Origin: Helianthus annuus
Lineage: Eukaryota > Streptophyta > Magnoliopsida > Asterales > Asteraceae
Assembly (NCBI RefSeq): GCF_002127325.2
Contig: NC_035433.2
Span: 125,456,088 to 125,520,087, forward strand
Reading direction: 5' to 3'
Length of the DNA stretch: 64,000 nt
Shown: positions 9,859-20,369 of the stretch, one piece after another
How positions within the stretch are numbered: the first letter of the stretch is position 1
How the letters are laid out: every line of letters starts with the position of its first letter
Notes under the pieces: model-generated
Databases searched by the model: none
What the model was told of the DNA's origin: nothing
What the model saw: only the letters and a program-made list of their open reading frames with translations
Made by a program: the position numbers and the translations under genes

Positions 9859-12800
9859 TCATCTGAATTCTCTGCAAAAGGTAGAATGATATAAATTCCG
9901 CAAAATACAATAGGATACAAACGCACCTGCTTATGTACGAGTCGTTGGTGGTGTCAATGAGTATCTTATCACCTGTTACAACATGTGGCGGTACCTACAA
10001 ATAATTTGTTATATTAAATAAAAACTTGTTCAGGTGAAAGGCACATAACACATTTTCAGTATATGTATAATCTTACCTCTACTCTAAGGCCATTGTCCAG
10101 TAATACCTTTTTGGTACTGTTACAAATATGGAAAAGAAAGATATTCAAATACAACTATAATAAGTTTGATAAACTATGCTACATTGTCTCTAGAGTAAAT
10201 TACAAAAATCGTCCTTTATGTATGTCACTTATTGCATACTGTGTCCTTTGTCTTCAATAATTACAGAAAACGTACTCGATGTTTGCAAACCCTTGCAAGT
10301 TATGTCCTTTAGCCCTAACTCGGTTAAATTTTGTGGTTAAATTTGACCAAATGGGCCCCACATGAGGGTATTTTTGGTCATTTTATTCTCATGTGGGGTC
10401 CATTTGGTCAGATTTAACCACAAAAATACCCTCATGTGGGGTCTATTTGGTTAGATTTAACCACAAAAATTAACTGAGTTAGGGCTAAAGGACATAACTT
10501 GTAAGAGTTTGCAAGCATCGAGTACGTTTGCAAACATCGAGTACGTTTTCTGTAATTATTGAAGATAAAGGACACAGTTTGCAATAAGTGACATACATAA
10601 AGGACGATTTCTGTAATTTACTCTTTTCTCTCAATTAATATGTTAAATATAACCAGAAATATTTACAGAAAGATAACGAAGAAACATACTGAGGGGTAGC
10701 TCCCATGCCCTTCATGGGGACTTGTGCTTCCACCACAGTACATGTAACTCGTTTAGGTACCGATGCTGACATAGGCCTATCATTAAAAAGCTCCACAGAG
10801 ACGGTGATATCGTCTTTTTTTCATAAAACATGTTTTAGTAACAAATTGTTGAAAATTATGAGAAATAAGCATCAACAAAAGATAAGAAGGCTGCGACTGT
10901 TTAATTTAATCACAGGCACACACTATGAGACAGTGATTTTGCGTAATATATACGAAAGTGTAGTTCATCACCTTTTAAATATGCAAGAGAGTTTCCAAAT
11001 AGGTGCTTGGGTACATCCAGTTGTACGAAAGTGTTAGGCCTAGTATAAACAAGAACATTAAAATATGATGTAGTTAGTATTGTTTGAAATTATTCAAACT
11101 AGAGATAGCAAAATGAGTCGAAACCGATATTTTGGTACAGGTTGGGTCGACCTGAAACATTTTTGTCCAAGGTTTTTTTTATAAATAATTAGTGTATTGA
11201 GTATGATTAGAAAAATCATATCATTTAAATAATAATCTAGACATTCTAATACAATGATATTTGAATATTTATACATAAGAATCAACTTTGGGTGACTCCC
11301 GACCCCGACCCGTTTGCACTATTTACATGTTTCCTTTTAACAAAATTCTTCTTATTTTACCCTTCTGACCCATTTGAGATAAAAATAAAATACAATAACC
11401 CGAATCGACAGATTCATAAGTAACGGGTCAAATTTGCCACCTGTAATTTAAGGTTAACAATATATTTTAGCTGAATGAGAAAATTAAACAAGAAAAACTT
11501 ACTCCATTAGCACAATCGTATCAGTTTCTTCATCAGTGTATAGATAAGTGTAAGATTTGGCTTCAACAAATATTTCTGCATCAAAGGCCAGAAATCAATG
11601 TAAACACTCTCCGTGTTCAAATCAAACCAGAAAGTGAAAATACATACTTTCAACAGTTTCGTCTGTGCGAAACCTTTCATTCACTTTGTTTCCACTATCA
11701 ACATCACGAAGCTCTACCTGTTGATAATTTAAGAAAGTTAGAGACTTAAAATAGATCAAGAGGAATAACGTAAGATTAACACACATACATCAAGTTTTCA
11801 TTGTCTTCAACGATAATGAATTCGAAATAAACACGGGGAAATTAACACAGCAATGCATGAAAACGAATAATCACAAATGAACACATAGAGAGATTTAACC
11901 TGTATAATAGCACCTCCTCTTCCTTGAGTTGAGTGTTGTGCTTTTACAACCTAGACCACGATCAAATTCGTCAATAAGGGTGGTACAATGTAACACACAC
12001 AGAGTTTATTCAAATAAAACTACTTGATTAGCATTAACAAAAACGTTACCTGGTAAACTTTTCCTGAAGCGAATGAATGCGAAACAAGGTAGAAACAGTT
12101 CCGTGAGTCTATAATCAGGTCTTTCTGGTGTTCGTAGAAGTAAAAAATAAAATTAACACAAACCTTTTCTTTCAATGACATTTCCTGGTCTCACCTGCAC
12201 GAAATTATCAGCCCGGGATTATATTCTTATCTTAGGAAAATATCTTACGAGAAACCTTAGCAACCGTATATTTTCAGTGTTCTAAAGATCTCAAAATAGG
12301 GCCAGTTAAGCACACCGCACTAGTTAAAAATTAGAAATTATGCAGGAATTAAACAATCTATCTCAACGGTATGGGAATCAATTCAATTCCTTATGAGAAA
12401 TTTGCACCAATGAAAATCTTGAAAACAGTCATTTGGGAAATGATTGTACCAAAGTACAAAATGTTGATAGTACTAATAATCCCCAGGTTAAACCCTGGAT
12501 CACTCGTTAGAACCCTTGGTATTGATGCTCCATAATCCACATGCTGAAGAAATATGATACCAGACCCACTGGGTCCGGAACTCCAGATCTAGGGATACGG
12601 GTTGTGTCGGACGCTTTCGTGATGCTCTGTCTACGTGGCAAGCCGTATGAAATGCATGTTTACTACTTTACTTGACCACCAATCAAAGAAGTGATGCCAA
12701 CAACAATACCTAGTGTATATATCCAGGTGACCTCACACAAATCAGGTGATTCACTCTCTCAGTAGTCCCTCTCTTACATACTTGTTTTCCGGTGACAAAC

Positions 12801-13516
12801 AGATACTTATTCTCACGCCGGAGCATAGTTGTCAATAGCCAATAGAGAACGATAGCGACAAGTTACCTATATGTTACGTAGCGACGAAATAGCGTCCGCG
12901 CGCTTTTTAATGTTTAGCAATAAAATAGTAGAAAATTTATAAATAATTTTACATGTATATTTCATCTAAACACGCTATTTTTACTTGTATATTTCATCTA
13001 AACACGCTTCTTTTTTCAATCGTGAAACAAAAGACCCAAATATTCAAAATCCAAACCCTACTGGTATTTGTTTCTCATATGCTATAAACATACATAATCT
13101 ATATGAACTTGATTTCAGGCAGGAATATAACCATTTCAACCCTAAATCACTGAACTTAATAAAACTTTTCCTATTTTAATTCAATAACGCAATGAAAAAT
13201 TTGCATGTAGCATTCAATTTCAGGAAAATCTCAACTTCTCAACACACACACACACGCTTATAAAAAAACTCACATCGGAGCCGCGAGCTTTGGCGAACCG
13301 GATCTGATTGGCGGACCACGGGACAGAGAGAAGTTGGTGAGACGGATGGCGGCAACGATCGGCGGAGAAAATCGACGGCTCAGATTGAATTATTGTGGTG
13401 GTGTTGTGTGTGGAGATGGTTATAGAGTAGTTACGAGTTGAAGAAGAGTAAAGTGTTTTGGCAAGACGAGTAAGTTTATGTTCCGCTGCTACGGCGGCGC
13501 CGATGATGGCTCTCAT
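9859..13516 (-). CDS. Organellar elongation factor P-like protein, 11 exons, 264 aa
   Basis: EF-P binds between the ribosomal P and E sites and relieves stalling; this copy has an N-terminal extension and probably acts in mitochondria. My exon model on the minus strand: 13516-13274, 12194-12164, 12063-12050, 11950-11900, 11717-11648, 11575-11503, 11039-10972, 10813-10690, 10116-10077, 9994-9927 and 9871-9859. All introns are GT-AG and the exons total 795 nt in one frame. Residues 1-81 are rich in R, S and T with few acidic residues, as in a mitochondrial presequence. The KOW-like domain shows VRPGNVIERKG and KAQHSTQGRGG. The middle OB domain shows LMEPNTFVQLDVPKHLFG. The C-terminal domain shows VPPHVVTGDKILIDTTNDS. 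The tip residue modified in bacterial EF-P is Arg here (R107). The body is of normal family length. Conserved domains and clean splice sites suggest a live gene. Confidence 0.9.
10193..10623. mobile_element. Long-TIR MITE in an EF-P intron
   Basis: Inverted arms begin gagtaaattacaaaaatcg and end cgatttctgtaatttactc. They share long blocks such as aaaggac-ata and cataaaggacgat, and the whole is a near-perfect foldback of 431 bp. Flanking 9-mers ttgtctcta and ttttctctc agree at 7 of 9 positions, suggesting a worn Mutator-type duplication. It lies inside the intron between the 124-bp and 40-bp EF-P exons, far enough from both splice sites not to break them. Confidence 0.7.
11101..11447. mobile_element. 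hAT-like MITE in an EF-P intron
   Basis: The left end tagagatagcaaaatgagtcg and the right end cgggtcaaatttgccacctg are imperfect inverted repeats of the tagaggtggcaaa type common in plant hAT MITEs. The interior has gggtcgac, ctcccgaccccgacccg and AT-rich stretches. No clean 8-bp duplication is left (attcaaac against atttaagg). Part of it recurs at 9215-9330 in the duplicated segment. Confidence 0.5.
12480..12835. repeat. LTR-like fragment in EF-P intron 1
   Basis: This GC-richer stretch inside the 1079-bp first intron ends with tacttattctcacgccggag, a 20-base run also present in the solo LTR at about 30285-30304. It also has gaccccactgggtccgg-type LTR composition. Boundaries and target duplication were not found, so it is called only as a probable old LTR fragment of the same family. 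Confidence 0.4.
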
Positions 13517-13627
13517 TGTTGGGGACGGTGAGAAGTTCCGGCGTGAGATCGGCTGTGCGTTTTAGTGGAGCCCCAAGGTACTACCGCATCAGGGTTTAGA
13601 ACTGTCTTGTTTATCATTTACTTGTGT
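13517..13627 (-). promoter_or_regulatory. EF-P 5' leader and residual proximal promoter
   Basis: About 110 bp separates the EF-P ATG from the edge of transposon-derived DNA at 13628. No clear TATA box is seen in this short stretch. Unless transcription starts within the inserted DNA, the promoter must be compact. A 39-bp tandem duplication (13609-13647 and 13648-13686) straddles the junction. Confidence 0.35.
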
Positions 13628-13833
13628 AAGCAAACGAGCCGAGCACGGTTTATCATTTACTTGTGTAAGCAAACGAGCCGAGCACGAGCTCGATCAAGTT
13701 CGATTAATAAGAGCTCGAGCTTGAGATCGGTTCGATTTGATCTTTGTTTTCAAAACTCGAGCTCGGTTCGTTGGTATTTTCTTAAGCTCGAGTTCGGCTC
13801 GGACTCGGCTCGTTTATTATCTATTAACTAATA

Positions 13834-15780
13834 TCTATACTATATTATAATGCATGAGGGAGGGGTATTTTAAGATACCCAAAAAATAAGAACTTTTTCT
13901 CTCTTTATTTATAAAAAACACCCCTAAAATGAGGGTAACATGGTCTTTTAAACACTAATTATATTTTAGTTCCTCATATTATTATTACACTTAAATCCCT
14001 TTATTTTAACAAAATTATGGCTAATTAGTTACACTTATCCCCTTCCACAACAAACTTATAATTATTTTTCGTATTCTTGTCATATCTAATAAACTATAAT
14101 GTTTTAAAAAAAATCCGAAGGTACTGTGATGTCCTACTCATTTTTGACGACGTTTTGATAGTTGTCTTGGTCAGTATTGTTGTGCGGATTAAAATGTACA
14201 AGTAAATGATGCATTAGTGTACAAGTGATTAAAGCAATGTGTCCTATCACATTTCAAATGCTCAAGACTACGTTGTTGTTGTCATTATTATCAATTTAAT
14301 AATATTCCAACCCTTTTCACTCCTATTTTTGTTTGATTAAGATTGTTCACCAATTTGTTCTGACGAGTCGAAACCTTGCACATACGGGTTTGATATGAGC
14401 TTTGTTCGTATTCTGTATGTTTGTGTATTTATTTGGTTGGGTGTACACACTTACATGGGTTAGCAATTAGTAAATTGACATCAAACAAGCTCACTTGTTT
14501 TATCCAATTTGTTATATTAAAAAACTTTATATAATACCGTATTCACAAAATGAAATTTTAGTTTTCATAAAAAAAATTATGAAAATGTTTTTAGAAGCAT
14601 TTTCGTTTTGATAAAACCTTTTTTTATAAAAACTTTTTTTAGAAGTTTGGTAAATAAGTTTTCCACCAACAAACTTTTCAGAAAAAACTCCATAATCTAT
14701 ACATAATACATATTCAAAAACTGAATACTAGATTGTGTTGCATTTTTTAGGGATTATAAGTTCAAAAATACTCTTATAGATAATATTAATAAGTTGAAAA
14801 AAGTTACATGTTATTTAATTCGTTGGTTTATAGGTTCTATATATAGTATAATTCATTAGTTTTTTTCACTTCAATAAATTTCTTGTTCTTTAGATATAGT
14901 ATAATTCATTTGTTCATTTCACATCAAGAAATTTCTTGTTCTTTAGAATTCTTGATTTACAGGTACTTTAATTTTCTGTTGTGTACAACTTTGATTATTC
15001 TTTTATGATCACACTTAACATTCATCTTATTTATTATTTAGTGGTTTTGGAGCTTCAATATTTATCCTTTGAGATCTTTACACAGGTATGAATGTTTCTA
15101 AAACATGATATATTGTTTGTTTTTTGTTTTTATATTATGTTTAACTGTGAACGTCGTTTTTTATCCTATATTATATATAACGGTAACATGATAAAAATAT
15201 GTAATTAAAATACTTAACATTTTTTTTCCAGTTCCCAAACTGCTCTAGCTACTACTACAAATGATGTATCAGTTAAAGAGGAGAACATAGAAGAAATTCA
15301 TCCTCCAAAGGATGTAAAAATCAAACAGGAAGAGATACAAGAAATTCCAGAGGACGCTGATCTTGATGATGACAAATGGTGGTGTGACAAAAATAGATGA
15401 CATCCTTGAGATGTTTAAGGCGTATGATTACTAAATTGATCACATCATGATGCAAAGTACTTGACACTTGAGCTTTTAGTTTTCAACTTTTATATTTAAG
15501 ACTTATATTTCCTTATTCGTGTGCTACTTTATATAACTTTTATTTATGTTTAAGACTTATTTTTTTCTTATTCGTGTGTTACTTTATTGCATCAATGGTT
15601 TCTTTAAGTACTTGATAATTTAAATTCTAAATGCAACAATTACTAGACATGTGTAATACTTATGATATATATCCACCACAATAATGCTACCATAAATATT
15701 ATACGAATAAAAAAACTACCAGAAATGAGTGCCGCAATGCAAAGTGTCGCTCCCGCTGCATCGCGCAGACACCCTGCTAG
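13834..15780 (+). mobile_element. Non-autonomous Helitron, 1947 bp
   Basis: The 5' end begins TCTATACTATATTATAATGC after an A, and the 3' end is ctgctag followed by T, so insertion between A and T holds and CTAG fits the CTRR rule. Just before the end a small stem (ctgc-atcgc-gcag) gives the usual 3' hairpin. No RepHel protein is encoded. The same 3' end, diverged and inverted, occurs at 16932. Confidence 0.8.
15232..15399 (+). pseudogene. Exon-like remnant inside the Helitron
   Basis: After a pyrimidine-rich acceptor (ttttttttccag) an open frame encodes an acidic, lysine-rich tail including VKEENIEEIHPPKDVKIKQE and DDDKWWCDKNR before a stop. Plant Helitrons often carry single-strand binding (RPA-like) gene remnants and this could be the C-terminal tail of one, but no OB-fold motif is visible. 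It might equally be a captured host exon. Confidence 0.3.
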
Positions 15781-16149
15781 TATTAAATAAAAACATATAA
15801 ATAATAGACTTTTCAGGCTAGTGAGCTCGATAAGTGAAGCTCGGGCTCAAGCACATTTACTAAATACGCTTATTTTTAGGTTCGGAGTTGGCTCGTAAAC
15901 AAATTTAAATAGGCTCGGCTCGGCTCGTTTACACTAAAGCTCAATAAGGCTTGACGAGCTTCACATGGCAGGCTCGAGATAGTGCTCGATAAACAAACGA
16001 GCTTTTATTTTAGGCTCAAGCTTGGCTCGGGCTCGATAAGGCTCTGGTTGTTTCGAGCTTTTCTCGAGCCGATCTCGAGTAGCTCGCGAGTCGCTCAGCT
16101 AATTTGCACCCCTACTTGTGTTATTTTGATTTGAATTAAATCAGCGGTT

Positions 16150-16375
16150 TATTTGGTATGGGACAGGGCTACGAGCCGAACCGAGCCGAGCTAGGGCAAA
16201 ACTCGGGCTCGGCTTGATTATAAACCGAGCTGGCTTGGTTCGGCTAGGATTTGAAATCGAGCTGGAAATCTAAGCTCAAGCTCGGCTTGGTTTTAAACCG
16301 AGATAGCTCGGCTCGGTTTTAAACCAAGCTGGCTCGGCTTGGCTTGGTTTGGCTCGATTTTGAAAATAAAAATTA
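16150..16375. repeat. CTCGG-rich hAT-type subterminal repeat cluster
   Basis: A dense run of gagccgagc, ctcggctcgg and aaaccgagctggctcgg words resembles the subterminal regions of the neighbouring non-autonomous hAT. No second terminus or target duplication was found, so this is probably one end of a related, broken element. Confidence 0.4.
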
Positions 16376-16399
16376 ATACATGGCTTTCAAAATTCAGTA

Positions 16400-16931
16400 A
16401 TTTAAAATATTATTCGATAATTAAAAAAAACATATCTAAAATAAACTCAACCTAATACATTAAAAGTCAAAATCAAGTTTAACAACACAAAATACGTTTT
16501 AATTTCCTCGTTTCACAATTGTTTTTCGGTAGATGAGATATATGTATGTAGTGAAGATGAGGATGGGTGTTTGATGGTAGGGTGAGATTAGGGGTGAGAT
16601 TAGGGGTGAGGTTGAAGTTGGTGGTGGGTTGTGGGTGGGTCCCACAAAAGTTGGAAGGGATTGGTAATAATAATTTGTTTTAATAAAACTTGTAATGGCC
16701 ATTTTGTCCTTGAGGAAAAGGACAAAAAACCAGGATTTGACAAATTTGAGCTGCTTTTACTTTTGGATAAAAATGACAATAAAACTGACAGATTCAAAAG
16801 GTTAGATTTTTGGACTAAAGTGGCAAAAATGACAAAACCTGAGGGATCAAAATGGCAGTTTACTCAAAAAAGTTCCATCCAAAAATTTTAAAAGGAAAAA
16901 ATCACATGTTTTTCTCTCCCTTTTTATACTA
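16400..16931. other. Non-coding DNA with one MITE-like end
   Basis: No gene. The stretch 16700-16875 ends aaaatggcagtttactc, which looks like one terminus of a MITE of the 'gagtaaa' type; its partner end is missing. The following piece (about 16868-16928) recurs at about 22143-22203 (atccaa..ttttaaaa, cacatgtttttctctccctt), so it predates the Helitron insertion next to it. Confidence 0.4.
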
Positions 16932-18005
16932 CTAGCAGGATACCAGCGTGATGCGGCGGGAGCGACACATCGCATTGCAATACTCGTTTTTTTGTAGTTT
17001 TCTTATTCATATAATTGTTATTGTAGCTTCATTGTGATAGATATATACATCAAAAGCGAAGTATCGGGTAATCCATTTCATTGTGTTGTGCATGGTTCGG
17101 TCGATTCGGTTATTATCCTCGACCGAAGCCAAAACCATAGTCATCGGTTAGTCTATTTTATTAACCAATCAGTTTTTGGTTAATCACTTCGGTTTATTTA
17201 GTTAGATTGACAATTTTTTGTTTGGTTCATTTCATTTCAGTTAACAGTAAAAGCCAAACTTTCGCAAAAAATTTTGCTTAGAAATATATGAAATTGAGGT
17301 ATAAATACATGAAATGAAAGTTTAAATATATGAAATGGAGATATAAAAGATATGAACTGGAGGTATGAAAGCCAGAAATATATGAAAATATGAATTATTC
17401 GGTTCAACTAATTTTGGTTAACGAAGAGTACAAAAAAAATGATAACCAGTTATTTGTTAGTTCGGTTTTCAGTTTTAGTAAATTCAGTTGTTGGTTGATT
17501 TCAGTTCGGGATCGTCTGTTTTTGGTTTGATTTAGGTTAACGATTTAGTTATTGCTCACTGATAACTGGTTTTGGTTAATAACCAATAATAGCACGCGAT
17601 GCGGCGGGAAACACAGACATTGCCACGGTGTGCATTGTTCGGTTGGTTAGATTATTACTATTTAACCAAAATCAGGGTCATCTATTAGTCTATTTTATTA
17701 ACCAAACCATTTTCAGTTAATTGGTTTGGTTTATTCAGTTAGATTAGATTGACGGTTTTTTGTTTGATTCATTTAATTTCGGTTAATAGCCAAAACAAAC
17801 TTGGCTAAAACTTTTGATTAGAAATACATGAAATTTAGGTATAAATATATGAAATGGATGTATAAGTACATGAAATGAAGGTATAAATACATAAAATGGG
17901 GGTATACATATAAAATACATGAACTGGAAGTATAAAAGTTAGAAATATATGAAAATATGAGTGGTTCCGTTCAGTTAATTTGGTTAGATGAGGGTACAAA
18001 AAAGG
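16932..18005 (-). mobile_element. Two tandem Helitron 3' ends, minus strand
   Basis: Read on the minus strand, a Helitron 3' end finishes at 16932 (gctggtatcctgctag then T) and about 120 bp matches the end of the Helitron at 13834-15780. A second similar end lies near 17590 (cccgccgcatcgcgtgctat). The two ~0.5-kb units behind them share blocks such as tctattttattaaccaa and ttggttaa, plus a run of 'tatgaaatggaggtataaat'-type minisatellite copies. No 5' TC terminus was identified. This is a tandem partial duplication of a non-autonomous Helitron. Confidence 0.55.
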
Positions 18006-18015
18006 AGAATTGACA

Positions 18016-18135
18016 TTTAATAATCCCAACTAGACGTCATTGGTCATTGTCAGTCTCACCTTTGAATATTCCCCATGCCAGTCCCACATTTCACCTATTT
18101 TTCCTTCACTGGTCCTCAGTTTAAAAACCTTAACG
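18016..18135. repeat. One arm of a foldback MITE
   Basis: The segment tttaataatcccaacta, followed by gtcattggtc and a series of tcccacattt-type words, resembles one arm of the foldback MITE at 28342-28603. Its inverted partner is absent here. Confidence 0.35.
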
Positions 18136-18342
18136 GAGTTGAGTTAAGTTTTTTTTCTGAATTACAAACTGAAGTACTAGGGCTTTGGATCAAAACGATG
18201 ATACGAGTCTATTGATGTAAAACTTACCTCGAAACGGTGTTCCAAACGACTTAATTTTTGTTAATTGGAAGTTTAAACACCCGAATTGAAGCACCATTCG
18301 ACTCGTATTCTCGTTCTGATTTTTTATATATATTTTACACCA

Positions 18343-18790
18343 TAATAATTAATTCACTATATATTCTTTGCAGTCTCTGATTTTAGCAAGGAATATTCTG
18401 GAAACATAGAAACTATTGTAAATTGTCTTTGCCCCCTCCCCCTCTTTACAAAACATTGATCGAGCTCTCTTTTTTCATCAACAATAGCAGCAAGGATTTT
18501 TAGAACATCGTTTGTTTTTTTAGAAAATCGTTTGCTATATGATCGTCAAAAGTTTAACCATGGTGGAAATGCTATCATTTCCACATTTCATCACAAAAAA
18601 GAATAGTCTTTTGACCACATCCACCACCCAACTCTGATTTGGTTTTGTTTATTCGCTCGTAAACAACCAGAATGTTCTCTTTTAACTTTGATGAAAAATC
18701 AAATTTTGGAGGTAGTTATGGATACTGTTAGTCATGGAAAAATGTTCAAATGTCTCAACGTGATGGCACCCTTGGTGATGAGTATATAAT
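18343..18790. repeat. Copy A of a dispersed direct duplication
   Basis: This segment matches 22345-22770 in order and orientation: ataattaattca, aaggaatattctggaaaca, tttacaaaacattgat-gagctctct, tcatcaaca, ccatggtggaaa, accacccaactc and gaatgttctctt. Its end (gatggcacccttggtg-tgag) matches 23134-23155. It is a diverged segmental duplication now about 4 kb apart. No open frame is conserved between the copies, so coding origin is unproven. Confidence 0.65.
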
Positions 18791-18827
18791 TAAATATCTT
18801 AACTAGTTATTATATATATTAATATAT

Positions 18828-20047
18828 GGGTGGGGTTCCTCTACAAGGTGTGTTTTTCCTACAAAATGTAGGAATTGTTTTGGGCCATTGGATGAGTGGT
18901 CTTAATGGTTGAGATTAGATGAGTGACATTTTTGTAATATATGCATTTTATTTAATGATTGATTTAATTGATTGAGTGCATTTTGGTAATTGAGCATGTT
19001 TTAAAAAAAGAAACAACCATCATTCATTAATTCTTGCAGAACTCTCTCAACATTCTCTCTCCTCATTAAACAAAATCTCCTAAAATCATGGATGAAATTG
19101 AATATAAAATATTTGATTGTGTTTAAAATCTGAAATTTACTAAATTGGAGTTTGATTTGTTTTTATCTAGGGATGAGAATCGGAGTTTAATTTTGTTTTT
19201 TTATCAAGTATTGTGTTTTATATTAGTGATAAAACACGTTGTGAAGAAACTGCGAAAAAAATCTAATAGGACCAGAAACTGATAAAACACACTGAGAAGA
19301 AACTTGTGAAGAAAAACACACTACGAAGAAAGTATGAAGAAAAATGCACTGATAAAACACACTGCGACCAATCTGTGAAGAAAAACACATTGATAAAACA
19401 TATTGTGAAGAAAAACACACTGTGAAGAAACAATCAATAAAAACATACTGATAAAACACATTGTGAAGAAACCAAGAACCTGTAAAACACAACGTCAATA
19501 AATACAAAAATGTGTCCTTCATGAAACATAAACTGCTATAACACATAATGAGTAAACCTATAACTAGTAAAACACAACGTCAAGAAATTGTTCAAGAACG
19601 ATAAGCTGGTGTGTTACGTATGAAGAAACCATAAAATAAATAAAACACAATGTCAAGAATACATGCACATGCAAAAAAAAAAAAAAACAACTTAATCAAA
19701 TACTGGCATGTCGAATAACTAAATCATGATGCATTTACCATGATCACAATCAATCATTGCATTAGACATCAACATTTTTGATCCGCAATATGAAAAAAAA
19801 AATCATCTGAAGAATAAGAGAATGATGCACATTTGATTCTACATAACTGATACAATTCCATAAATAAGATATAGGGTTTCCTTAAAAGTCTCATTTTGTT
19901 GTTTTAGATTTATCTTTTTCAAAAATAACTTATTTAGTGAATTACCATTGTACCCTTTTATTAAAATTCTCTAGATGACGCATATCATAACCATATCACT
20001 TCCTACACTTTCTAGAAAAATATGACTTTGTAGCCAACTCCTACCCA
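18828..20047. mobile_element. Mutator-like element, 1220 bp, 9-bp TSD
   Basis: A perfect 9-bp duplication ttaatatat flanks it (18819-18827 and 20048-20056). The ends are ~50-bp imperfect inverted repeats: gggtggggttcctctacaag on the left and, reverse-complemented, gggtaggagttggctacaaa on the right. No transposase. The centre (19225-19640) is a degenerate minisatellite of 'gataaaacacactgtgaaga' units. Non-autonomous. Confidence 0.8.
19225..19640. repeat. Degenerate minisatellite inside the MULE
   Basis: The words gataaaacaca, tgtgaagaaa and gaagaaaaacac recur roughly every 20-40 bases about ten times. This creates a long minus-strand open frame with repetitive CVLSVCFSSQ-type sequence, which is a by-product of the repeat and not a gene. 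Confidence 0.65.
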
Positions 20048-20094
20048 TTAATATATTATTATTATATATATTAATTTACAACAAAGGTAGGAAT

Positions 20095-20369
20095 AATGTC
20101 TATTTCGTTCTCTAGCATATTTTGTTTTTTAGTAGTTTGTTACTTTTTCCGTCTTTTTTGTTCTTTTTACGCGTAGCACGGATGTAACGTGATTTTTTTT
20201 TTAAATTTAGTCGGTATTGCATAGGTAACGAAACGGTACCACAATCATGTAACACGGGTGTAACGTGGTTTTTTTAAATTTCAATCGATATTGTACATGT
20301 AACGAAACGCACCGAACTGATACATATTGAATGCCGGTACCGCCGCTTGTGGTTTTGTCTTTTGTGGTA
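20095..20369 (-). repeat. Inverted relative of the 25.3-25.9 kb repeat
   Basis: Reading the minus strand, words such as gtaacaaactactaaaaaac, cggtaccgtttcgttac and acatgtacaat occur in the same order as in the tandem units at 25313-25935. It is one further diverged copy in opposite orientation. The copia remnant's truncated 3' LTR joins it at 20370. Confidence 0.5.

Larger units (their letters stand above)
13628..16113. mobile_element. Non-autonomous hAT-like element carrying a Helitron
   Basis: The right end ttagctaatttgcacccct (reverse complement of aggggtgcaaa) is a typical plant hAT terminus. It is followed by acttgtgt (16114-16121), matching acttgtgt at 13620-13627 and 13659-13666, so an 8-bp target duplication is supported. 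Both flanks of the insert (13667-13833 and 15781-16113) are full of ctcgagctcgg and ggctcggctcg words, the probable subterminal repeats. The left terminus lacks the expected aggggtgcaaa and has a 39-bp duplication instead, so it has been damaged. Most of the length is the Helitron at 13834-15780; the hAT itself is only about 0.5 kb. Confidence 0.55.

Noticed and set aside
10705..11037. 110-codon plus-strand ORF
   Set aside because: It lies opposite two EF-P exons and the intron between them; the minus-strand reading has clear EF-P motifs and splice sites.
16499..16891. Overlapping plus and minus ORFs of 60-90 codons
   Set aside because: Low-complexity frames over a MITE-like end with no motif on either strand.
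19223..19546. 107-codon minus-strand ORF rich in CFSSQ repeats
   Set aside because: It is translated minisatellite inside a non-autonomous MULE, with no family resemblance.
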